A stretch of DNA of 33,169 nucleotides, taken from the NCBI GenBank assembly GCA_964448285.1, contig CAYUWG010000042.1:1-33169 (forward strand). The letters run 5' to 3'. Positions within the stretch are counted from its first letter, which is position 1. Every line of letters starts with the position of its first letter. This DNA comes from CAYUWG01 sp964448285. GTDB lineage: Bacteria > Bacteroidota > Ignavibacteria > SZUA-365. A program made the position numbers and the translations under genes. Below are positions 25,115-31,726 of the stretch, piece by piece. The notes below the pieces were generated by a model. That model worked only from the letters and a program-made list of their open reading frames with translations, had not been told where the DNA came from and did no database searches.

Positions 25115-26767
25115 ATGAAATCCGCTTTGCATTTCCTCGTTCTGCTCGCGTTTCTCCTTGGCTGTGCATCGAAGCAAAACGTCGAGGTCTCCGTTCCGTT
25201 ATATCCCGGCCTCGATACATTCCAGCGAACGATCAACACAACGTCGAAAGAAGCGCAGCAATACTTCGACCAGGGATTCACGCTCTACTTCGGTTTCAAC
25301 CATGAAGCGGCGATTGCGTCGTTTCAACAGGCGGTTGCGTTCGACTCCGCTGCGCCGATGCCGTGGTGGGGACAGGCGTTGTCGTTCGGCCCGAACATCA
25401 ATAACCCACTGATGGACAGCGCAGCAAGCCGCAATGCATGGGACGCCCTGCAGATGGCGATCGAGCTTGCCGGCAACGGTACGCCCGTAGAACGGGATTT
25501 GATCGATGCGCTCAGTGTCCGCTATGCATGGCCGCCGCCTGAGGACCGCAAGCATCTCGACACTGCGTATGCAATGGCAATGCGCAAGGTCTATGCGAAA
25601 TATCCGAAGGACGTGGACGTTGCTGCCCTTACTGCTGAATCGCTCATGAATCTCCGCCCGTGGGATCTCTGGACGCCGTCCGGTCAGCCGCAGCCGGAGA
25701 CGATGGAGATCGTCGGAATCATAGAGAAAGGGCTGGCGCAGGTTCCTGATCACCCCGGCATGTGTCACTTCTATATTCACACGGTTGAAGCGTCGCCGGA
25801 ACCTGGGAAGGCATTGGAGGCAGCGAACCGGTTGCGCAACCGCGTCCCCGGAGGCGGGCATCTCGTGCACATGCCGTCGCACATCGACATTCGTCTCGGG
25901 CATTATGAGAACGCGATCGTTGCGAACGAGAAGGGCATCATCGCCGATACGACCTGGGTGAAGGCAGGCGGCTTCTATACGTTCTACCGCATTCACAACT
26001 ACCATTTCCTCGCGTACGCTTCGATGTTCGACGGGCAGAAAGCGAAAGCGATGAAAGCTGCTCGCGACATGGTGGAGCAAGCGCCGTTAGAATTGGTGCG
26101 CGCATATGCGGACTACCTCGAAGCATTCCTCGCCGTGCCCATTCATGTGATGGTGCGCTTCGGGCTGTGGGAAGAAATCCTCGCTGAGCCGAAACCGCCG
26201 GAGGATCTCGTGTCAGCGGTTGCGTTCTGGCACTACGGACGAACCGTCGCCTACGCCGCGATGGGAAAAGTCAAAGAAGCATCGGAGGAGTTCAATGCGA
26301 TGAAGAAAGCATACGACGGGGTACCCGAATCGCGCTTGCTGGCGAACAACCCGGTGCGCACCGTCATCGAGATCGGTCTGCCTTTGGCGGAAGGAGAACT
26401 CGAATATCGCAAGGGTAATTACAAGAAAGCCTTCGACCTCATTCGCCTTGCCGTGATGCGTGACGATTCGCTTCGCTACGATGAGCCATGGGGATGGATG
26501 ATGCCCGTTCGTCACGCGCTTGGCGCACTCCTTCTCGAGCAGAACATGATCGATGAAGCCGAGGCGGTTTACCGAAAGGATTTGGAACTGCATCCGAACA
26601 ACGGATGGGCGTTGAAGGGCCTTGCGGAATGCCTGCATAAAAAAGAACGACATGCAGAAGCGATGAAGACGGATTCACTCTTTGCCGTCTCATGGAAGCG
26701 TTCGGATATCACGCTTATGGCTTCGTGCTTCTGCAGAACCGGCAACCTTGAAGAAAAAACTCACTGA
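25115..26767 (+). CDS. TPR-repeat lipoprotein with HMPSHI motif
   Basis: A 550-aa exported protein. The start at 25115 (MKSALHFLVLLAFLLGC) has AAAGGAAT ahead of it; an ATG 15 bases upstream in frame is a weaker alternative. The signal peptide ends in the lipobox LLGC. The mature part is built from tetratricopeptide-like helical pairs: EAQQYFDQGFTLYFGFNHEAAIASFQQAV near the N-terminus and AEAVYRKDLELHPNNGWALKGLAECL near the C-terminus. A conserved histidine-rich centre reads HFYIHTVE and then HMPSHIDIRLGHYENA at about residue 252. Proteins with this HMPSH motif form a known but functionally undefined family; a metal-binding role is a guess. The NTF2-like gene follows 40 bases later, so the two probably form an operon. 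Confidence 0.85.
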   Translation: MKSALHFLVLLAFLLGCASKQNVEVSVPLYPGLDTFQRTINTTSKEAQQYFDQGFTLYFGFNHEAAIASFQQAVAFDSAAPMPWWGQALSFGPNINNPLMDSAASRNAWDALQMAIELAGNGTPVERDLIDALSVRYAWPPPEDRKHLDTAYAMAMRKVYAKYPKDVDVAALTAESLMNLRPWDLWTPSGQPQPETMEIVGIIEKGLAQVPDHPGMCHFYIHTVEASPEPGKALEAANRLRNRVPGGGHLVHMPSHIDIRLGHYENAIVANEKGIIADTTWVKAGGFYTFYRIHNYHFLAYASMFDGQKAKAMKAARDMVEQAPLELVRAYADYLEAFLAVPIHVMVRFGLWEEILAEPKPPEDLVSAVAFWHYGRTVAYAAMGKVKEASEEFNAMKKAYDGVPESRLLANNPVRTVIEIGLPLAEGELEYRKGNYKKAFDLIRLAVMRDDSLRYDEPWGWMMPVRHALGALLLEQNMIDEAEAVYRKDLELHPNNGWALKGLAECLHKKERHAEAMKTDSLFAVSWKRSDITLMASCFCRTGNLEEKTH

Positions 26768-26807
26768 TGAAATTCATCGAACACAATTTCCCTGAAAGGA
26801 AAGCATA

Positions 26808-27185
26808 ATGGATACAGCCTTGAACAACGCCGCGATAGAAAAACTCATCGACGCAATCAATCGGGGCGATCATGAAGCGCTGAACGGCGTGTTTACCGAC
26901 GACGTGGTTATCGAATGGCCGCAGTCGGGCGAACGCATAAGAGGCGAACGAAACCGGCGCGAAATCTACTCTCGGTTTCCATCCCTGCCTCATATCACAG
27001 CGAGACGAATAACCGTACAGGACGACCTCCGCGTGTTGGAAGCAGACCTCAACTACGACGGCGATGAATACCAGTGCGTGTTCATCTTCCGGTTGCGGGG
27101 CGACCAAATCGCTCAGGAGATCGGCTACTGGGTGAAACCATTCCCCGCACAGGAATGGCGCGCGCCGTGGGTTGAGAAGATGTAG
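26808..27185 (+). CDS. SnoaL/NTF2-like protein
   Basis: A 125-aa soluble protein with a GAAAGGAAAG ribosome-binding site. It begins NNAAIEKLIDAINRGDHEALNGVFTDDVVIEWPQSGERIRG. The helix followed by a strand of FTDDVVIEWP type and then RGRERN is the typical opening of the NTF2-like (SnoaL-like) fold. The C-terminal strands (DDLRVLEADLNYDGDEYQCVFIFRL and EIGYWVKPF) complete it. The family includes small-molecule-binding isomerases and many proteins without known function; the substrate here is unknown. It is probably co-transcribed with the TPR lipoprotein gene. Its end borders a strip of gene fragments. Confidence 0.8.
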   Translation: MDTALNNAAIEKLIDAINRGDHEALNGVFTDDVVIEWPQSGERIRGERNRREIYSRFPSLPHITARRITVQDDLRVLEADLNYDGDEYQCVFIFRLRGDQIAQEIGYWVKPFPAQEWRAPWVEKM

Positions 27186-27189
27186 AGAG

Positions 27190-27501
27190 ACGACGACCAT
27201 TCAGAACACCCTCCGCCGGATACTCGAGAACTACTTCAAGATTCTCGGTGGAGTAGATCCGGATAGCATTTGTTCAATGTTCGAGGGCAAGGATAAACTG
27301 ATCTGCAAGTCCCTGTTCTCATGGGTAAACGCTGGATCTCATCACGCCCTTGACGACCTTTACGTGTCGATTGATGAGGCGACGGTGGATGTCTACTTGC
27401 GAGTCTTCATGGAGATCTTCAGGAAGTCCGAGCATTTCGCCCACTACCAGATGATGATGGGAGACGCCTATCAGGAGGAACCTGTCCCGGCGGAGGTGTG
27501 A
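27190..27501 (+). pseudogene. C-terminal fragment of an RloC-like AAA ATPase (AAA_13 family)
   Basis: About 100 codons are open in frame to a stop at 27499-27501. The residues LRRILENYFKILGGVDPDSI, FEGKDKLICKSLFSWVNAGSHHALDDLYVSID and VFMEIFRKSEHFAHYQMMMGD match, from memory, the conserved C-terminus of large AAA_13 ATPases. These include the RloC/PrrC-type anticodon nucleases and related phage-defence proteins of 700 residues or more. The Walker A part and everything upstream is absent; the fragment begins within 20 bases of the NTF2-like gene, where there is no room for the missing 600 residues. It reads as a decayed remnant. There is no ribosome-binding site of its own. Confidence 0.65.
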
Positions 27502-27634
27502 GCCATGGAAGAAAGTCGCCGAACTCGCCAACTATCTGCCGCTCTCCTTTAAAAGCCCGAAGGAGCAGGAATACATCGCCTTCCTGTGGGACGCGTTCAG
27601 CATGACGGGTTTGGTTGAGCGCGACAATCCATAA
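27500..27634 (+). pseudogene. N-terminal fragment of an unknown accessory protein
   Basis: In the frame one base ahead of the preceding fragment, 44 codons read EPWKKVAELANYLPLSFKS, then PKEQEYIAFLWDAFSMTG, ending at TAA 27632-27634. The SFKSxKEQEYIxFLWDAF pattern resembles the start of a long hypothetical protein that I recall from restriction/defence islands; this recollection is uncertain. After FLWDAFS the resemblance stops and AT-rich repeat-like sequence follows, so the 3' part is lost. There is no proper start codon in frame. It supports the view that this strip is a scar of a deleted or partly replaced island. Confidence 0.45.
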
Positions 27635-27639
27635 TTCAC

Positions 27640-27665
27640 AATCCGTAATCTGTAATCCGTAATCT
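27640..27665. repeat. Short tandem repeat (AATCCGTAATCTGT unit)
   Basis: AATCCGTAATCTGT at 27640-27653 is followed by AATCCGTAATCT at 27654-27665. A related ATCCGCAATCGCCAATCG stretch lies at about 28565-28582, on the other side of the HigBA-like module. Such simple units recur between genes in many genomes of this group. Confidence 0.6.
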
Positions 27666-27710
27666 CGCTTGCTGCGTACCAGCCGCTGAAACCATCCCGC
27701 AATGAAACCC

Positions 27711-27739
27711 TTGCATCAACATAACTGATCAGTTATATT
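27711..27739 (+). promoter_or_regulatory. Promoter with palindromic operator of the higBA-like module
   Basis: TTGCAT at 27711-27716 and TATATT at 27734-27739 are separated by 17 bases, a sigma70-like promoter. The perfect 16-bp palindrome ATAACTGATCAGTTAT fills 27721-27736, covering the spacer and the start of the -10 box. Binding of the antitoxin there would block polymerase, the usual autoregulation of HigBA systems. The -10 ends 10 bases before the toxin ATG, so the leader is at most a few bases. Confidence 0.7.
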
Positions 27740-27749
27740 CAATTCGAGA

Positions 27750-28112
27750 ATGACATGGCAGGTCGAATACACGAATGAGTTTGAAGATTGGTGGGAAACC
27801 CTCACTGAAGAAGAACAGGACGATATCGATATCACAGTGCATCTCCTTGAAGATTTGGGTCCGCATCTACCGTTTCCTCATTCATCGGGTGTCGAGTCCT
27901 CGCGCCATAAGCACATGAGGGAATTGAGGATTCAACACGCGGGTGATCCATATAGGATACTTTACGCGTTCGATCTTCGAAGGACCGCAATTCTCCTTAT
28001 CGGAGGAAATAAGCGTGGAAACGATCGCTGGTACCAAGAGTTCGTTCCAACTGCTGACCGTCTTTACGATGAACATGTACAAGCATTAACAGATGAAGGA
28101 TTACTTCCATGA
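27750..28112 (+). CDS. higB: HigB/RelE-type toxin of a toxin-antitoxin pair
   Basis: A 120-aa protein of the RelE/HigB superfamily (also described as phage Gp49-like), mRNA interferases acting at the ribosome. It begins MTWQVEYTNEFEDWWETLTEEEQDDID. It carries the typical central strands SRHKHMRELRIQHAGDPYRILYAFD, followed by TAILLIGGNKRGNDRWYQEFVPTADRLYDEH, with the basic residues expected in the RNA-contacting face. It overlaps the antitoxin gene by four bases (ATGA). Toxin-first order is characteristic of the HigBA arrangement. The ATG at 27750 is chosen for its position after the promoter; an ATG five bases later is out of frame. It appears intact. Confidence 0.9.
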   Translation: MTWQVEYTNEFEDWWETLTEEEQDDIDITVHLLEDLGPHLPFPHSSGVESSRHKHMRELRIQHAGDPYRILYAFDLRRTAILLIGGNKRGNDRWYQEFVPTADRLYDEHVQALTDEGLLP

Positions 28113-28432
28113 GCAAACCCTACTCGAACCTGCGACGAACAATGTCCCGTGAACGCCAGGAGAAGAACAGAATAAAGGCTAATCTTCTCAAACAGGAACT
28201 TGCGTTGCGTGAACTGAGACAAGCGCTCGAGTTGACACAAGAACAACTCGCGAACAACCTGAACATGAACCAGGCTGCGATTTCGAAATTCGAATCCCAA
28301 TCGGACATCTACATCAGCACGCTTCGCAAAATTCTTGCCGCCATGGGTGCCGAGTTGAAGATCATCGCTCACTTTCCCGAAGGAGATGTGGTGATAAACC
28401 AGTTCGACGATATCAGGAAAGAAGCGCTTTAG
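28109..28432 (+). CDS. higA: HigA-type XRE-family antitoxin
   Basis: A 107-aa helix-turn-helix protein. A charged N-terminus precedes LRQALELTQEQLANNLNMNQAAISKFESQSDIYISTLRKILAAMGAEL (about residues 38-85), a classical XRE domain. The C-terminus HFPEGDVVINQFDDIRKEAL is short. It neutralises the upstream toxin and should bind the palindrome in front of it. It overlaps the toxin gene by four bases. The last ten codons and the bases after the stop are duplicated at 29350-29388. Confidence 0.9.
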   Translation: MSKPYSNLRRTMSRERQEKNRIKANLLKQELALRELRQALELTQEQLANNLNMNQAAISKFESQSDIYISTLRKILAAMGAELKIIAHFPEGDVVINQFDDIRKEAL

Positions 28433-28439
28433 CCATAAA
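28401..28439. repeat. Direct repeat, copy 1: 3' end of the higA-like gene
   Basis: These 39 bases, from the tenth-last codon of the antitoxin gene to just after its stop, match 29350-29388 in the same orientation at 37 of 39 positions. The mismatches are at 28427 and 28430; the second makes the stop codon TAG here and CAG there. Confidence 0.9.
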
Positions 28440-28633
28440 GCGTTCTTGACTGTTCGTCATGATGAACCAGTCGCTTAACGATTCATCAGAAGTTCGACAT
28501 GAAGAAGGGCTATCTGCTTGAGGGCACTAGATTGACGAACATGTTCTCAATGCACGAAAATCGATGATCCGCAATCGCCAATCGATTCCAACAGTAGTGC
28601 TTGCATTAACTCCTCACATCCAGAGCTCATGCA
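28433..28633. other. Spacer between two toxin-antitoxin modules
   Basis: These 200 bases hold no supported ORF. They contain the tail of the direct repeat and an ATCCGCAATCGCCAATCG stretch near 28565. No terminator hairpin was seen for either convergent module. Confidence 0.45.
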
Positions 28634-28855
28634 TCAACAATTCCTGTTGAACTCCTCCAGTGTCGTCTGAAGTTGATGCTTCAAAATGTATCTCCACATC
28701 TTTGCCGGGATTTCTTTTCCCAATGCTCTGCTCACTTTCGTTATTCTTATCGTTCCGTCATCAGAGATTTTTCTGTACCAGTAATGATCTGTGCTTTTGA
28801 ACGGCTCCCATCCGGTACGCTCGCAGTATCGTTTCAAATCTCGGAACTTAGGCAA
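28634..28855 (-). CDS. HicA-like toxin
   Basis: A 73-aa basic protein starting at a TTG (28853-28855) that overlaps the end of the antitoxin gene by eight bases. GAAGGAAACA upstream can act as a ribosome-binding site. The sequence PKFRDLKRYCERTGWEPFKSTDHYWYRKI followed by DDGTIRITKVSRALGKEIPAKMWRYILKHQL is of the HicA-like double-stranded-RNA-binding-fold type, with the active-site histidine expected at residue 24. These toxins cleave mRNA. Its partner is the upstream antitoxin gene; antitoxin-first order is unusual for classical hicAB but common for this subfamily. Confidence 0.8.
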   Translation of the reverse strand: MPKFRDLKRYCERTGWEPFKSTDHYWYRKISDDGTIRITKVSRALGKEIPAKMWRYILKHQLQTTLEEFNRNC

Positions 28856-29285
28856 GCTGGAGTGTTTCCTTCAGCTCTGCGTCGTTCGCGCAAAGCAACA
28901 CCTGTAAAACATAAAGGAAATGGTTTTTCCGGTTCGCGGACCGCAGATAGAGAGAGCGGTTCTCCATGAATTCATCCGCATACACACGTACATCATGCAA
29001 AAGCTGGTCGATCGCATTTTGCTTCGTCGCAGCATTCACGACAAGTCCGAATGGCTCAAGCATGATCGTCCATGAGCCGTCGGCTTCCTTTTCCGTTCTT
29101 ACTTTGAACATGCCGCTCCCGGACAGGGACAATGCTGTGCGAAGAAGACTGGACTTAATGATGAGCACATCATCCTCGCTGTTCTTTCTCTTCCGGATGA
29201 TCTGGGGGTTGTTCCTCTGAACCGCATCGATAATGGCAGTGAGGTTATTGCGTGCTTCTGTGAATCGGTGTGCTCTCTGTTCCAT
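28848..29285 (-). CDS. Antitoxin with Phd-like N-terminus and HicB-like C-terminus
   Basis: A 145-aa protein translated ahead of the HicA-like toxin. Residues of about 5-50, FTEARNNLTAIIDAVQRNNPQIIRKR and then DDVLIIKSSLL, resemble the Phd/YefM DNA-binding fold. Residues of about 60-105, with DGSWTIMLEPFGLVVNAATKQNAIDQLLHDVRVYADEF, resemble the HicB partner domain. The combination suggests an operator-binding module joined to a toxin-neutralising one. It continues with RSANRKNHFLYVLQVLLC. The promoter region upstream contains a perfect 16-bp palindrome. It looks intact. Confidence 0.75.
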   Translation of the reverse strand: MEQRAHRFTEARNNLTAIIDAVQRNNPQIIRKRKNSEDDVLIIKSSLLRTALSLSGSGMFKVRTEKEADGSWTIMLEPFGLVVNAATKQNAIDQLLHDVRVYADEFMENRSLYLRSANRKNHFLYVLQVLLCANDAELKETLQLA

Positions 29286-29290
29286 GTCTG

Positions 29291-29332
29291 AAGATAGGCT
29301 TTATGATCGATTGAGGCAATCTGTACAGATTG
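29291..29332 (-). promoter_or_regulatory. Promoter and palindromic operator of the HicB/HicA-like module
   Basis: On the minus strand TTGCCT (complement of 29314-29319) and TATCTT (complement of 29291-29296) are 17 bases apart, a sigma70-like promoter. The perfect 16-bp palindrome CAATCTGTACAGATTG (29317-29332) overlaps the -35 box. The -10 box ends five bases before the ATG at 29285, so the transcript should be nearly leaderless. Confidence 0.65.
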
Positions 29333-29349
29333 GGCAAGGACCAGATACA

Positions 29350-29388
29350 AGTTCGACGATATCAGGAAAGAAGCGGTTCAGCCATAAA
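29350..29388. repeat. Direct repeat, copy 2: displaced 3' end of a higA-like gene
   Basis: This 39-base segment matches the end of the higA-like gene at 28401-28439 at 37 of 39 positions, in the same orientation. In frame it reads KFDDIRKEAVQP and stops at TAA. No antitoxin sequence precedes it. It lies just upstream of the HicB-like promoter, so the two copies bracket the whole second module. Confidence 0.9.
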
Positions 29389-29540
29389 ACACTTGCTTGT
29401 TAGCGGGAGAGCGAATCAGCAACCATCTTTCGCTTGATTACTCCGGATGAGGGGCAGCGCTGTGAGCTTGCACGACCGCGAGTTGCATTTCCGTTTGCAC
29501 AGCGTGTATGTTCATCGCGCGATGTGCAGGAAAGCATACC

Positions 29541-31587
29541 ATGAACCCGAATTCGGAAATCTCAACTCGTGACACGCGAAGCCCTGCGAACCGTCCTTGA
29601 CCGGTTGAACCAAGCGTCTCGCTCCTCCCGCCGGAAAAGCTATCACATCCCCGTCGTTTGGGAACAGCATGGAATCGCATTGCGGACGCAACGAAGCAAT
29701 CTCTCTCGCTCGTCTTCAAGCGATAGTGAAAGACGGTCGCTCCGCTCCGCCTCCCGTAATGATTCATCAGGTGCTGTTTCGCACAGCCAAACGGAAGGCA
29801 CCGTTATCGTTAACCCCATCTCGTATTTCTCGGGGATCATTCAGAGCATTCTTCGTGAACCGTTGTCATCAGAATTGGAAGCAGGGAGTGGTGAATGGAC
29901 ACGGCGCGCTGTCGTTTACAACATGTTCGTGCGGCATACGACAGCATGGGATCACGATGCGGATGGCCGGGTGCGCATCGAGGAGTTACACAGCGGTTTT
30001 CGGGAGACAGGTACGTTCCTCAAATCGATCGGACTGCTGCCTCTGCTCAGGCAAATGGGTGTCAACACGCTCCACCTGCTTCCGGTGACTGCTGTCGGCA
30101 GAGATGGGAATAAGGGAAGTCTCGGTTCGCCGTATGCGATAAGGAATCCGTTCCTGCTCGATCCGTTGCTTGCGGAACCGGTTCTCAAGCTCGACGTGGA
30201 AACGGAATATGCGGCGTTCGTTGAGGCGGCCCATCAAATGGGAATGCGCGTCGTCATGGAGTTCGTCTTTCGAACGGCGGCACGTGACTCCGATTGGATC
30301 GAGCAGCATCCTGATTGGTTCTACTGGATCGATGCGGAAATACCGGATCGATCGACCACTTCGGAGGGCTTCGGCAATCCGCATTTTTCGCGAGACGAAT
30401 TAGAGGTGATTCATCAGCGCGTCAAGAGCGGCGACCTCTGGCATTTGCCCGCGCCCGAGAGTTCTTATCAGCATTGCTTTACCGACGTACCGCAAAAAGT
30501 CGAACGTATCGGGAATCGCTATATCGGAACGACCGCAAGCGGCAAGCGCTGTCGCATTCCACCGGCCTTCGCCGACTGGCCTCCGGACGATGTACAGCCG
30601 CCCTGGGACGACGTGACGTATCTGCGGCTCTATGCACATGAGGCGTTCAACTACATCGCGTATAACACCGTTCGTCATTACGACAACGCTCTTGCTGTAC
30701 CGGAGAACGAAATCCGTGATCTCTGGCAAACGATCATCGGCATAATCCCGCACTACATCGAACGGTTCGATATCGACGGCGTGATGATCGACATGGGACA
30801 CGCTCTGCCGGGCTCTCTGAAGCAAGCCATCGTTGAGAAAGCGCGCGAGAGAAAACCGGACTTCGCCTTTTGGGAGGAGAACTTCGCAATCGGGCAGGCA
30901 TCACGCAATGAAGGCTACAATGCCACGGTAGGATATCTCTGGAGTGACGAACATATCCCCGAGAAACTCCTGCGTTTCGTCTCCCGCTTCTCGATGGAAG
31001 ACGTACCGGTTCCTTTCTTCGCAACACCGGAAACGCACAATACTCCCCGAGCCTCTTCACGTGACGGAGGAGTGGCGTTCTCTCGCATGTCATTCGGCGT
31101 CAACAGCTTCTTGCCCGGCGTTCTCTACGTCCATCAGGGATTCGAGCTTGGCGAAACGACGCCCGTGAATACAGGCTTAGGGTTCACGAAGGAAGAAGCG
31201 ATGCGCTTTCCTTCGCACAAACTGCCGTTGTTCTCCGAGGGACATTTATGCTGGGATGCGCGCGACAATCTCATCGAATACATCTCGAAAGTCTGTGCGC
31301 TCAGGAAGCAATGGGAAGACGTCATTGTCAATCCCTCACATGGGACGCTCCATCTCATTCCATCCCCGGATGAAAGAGTGCTTGCCTTTGCAAGGACAGC
31401 GGTCGATCATTCAAAAGCCGTCATCATCATTGCAAACATGGACTGCAAGGGTTCAGTGCAGACTATGATTCCGCTTCCGGTTCACATCACCCCGATTGAA
31501 GATGCGATCACAGGAACGACATTCAGCAGGTCACAGAATGGTGTTCATCTGCGTCTCGATCCAGGGCAGGTCATTGTCATTCATTGA
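29541..31587 (+). CDS. GH13 alpha-amylase-family protein with disturbed N-terminal reading frame
   Basis: From about 29800 to the stop the frame codes for a clear GH13 protein: VVYNMFVRHTTAWDHDADG, GVNTLHLLPVTAVGRDG, FDIDGVMIDMGHALPGS (region II, with the likely nucleophile aspartate), FAFWEENFAIG (region III glutamate), TPETHNTPRA (region IV) and INSFLPGVLYVHQGFELGE. It acts on alpha-glucans such as glycogen or maltodextrin. The start is unclear. The best ribosome-binding site (AGGAAAG) precedes an ATG at 29541 whose frame closes after 19 codons. The long frame that contains the catalytic domain opens at a GTG at 29569 and is Ser/Arg-rich over about 29690-29790. The next frame over that same stretch reads like protein. 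Small indels or sequencing errors are likely. The catalytic domain itself is intact. Confidence 0.75.
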
Positions 31588-31726
31588 TGCGATTCGGAAG
31601 TCATCCGGTGTATCCGGTAGGGCGCGACAGCGATCTAACAGAATCCTAACGGAACCTTAATCATGCCCTAACATTGCGCTGATACTTTTGCGATGTATGT
31701 ATCACTATCGCAGAAGTCTTATCACA
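31588..31726 (+). promoter_or_regulatory. Promoter region of the TonB-dependent receptor gene
   Basis: TACTTTTG at 31683-31690 matches the Bacteroidota -7 consensus TAnnTTTG. Transcription would start near 31697, giving a leader of about 30 bases. No convincing -33 TTTG was found. No terminator for the amylase gene was seen. Confidence 0.5.
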
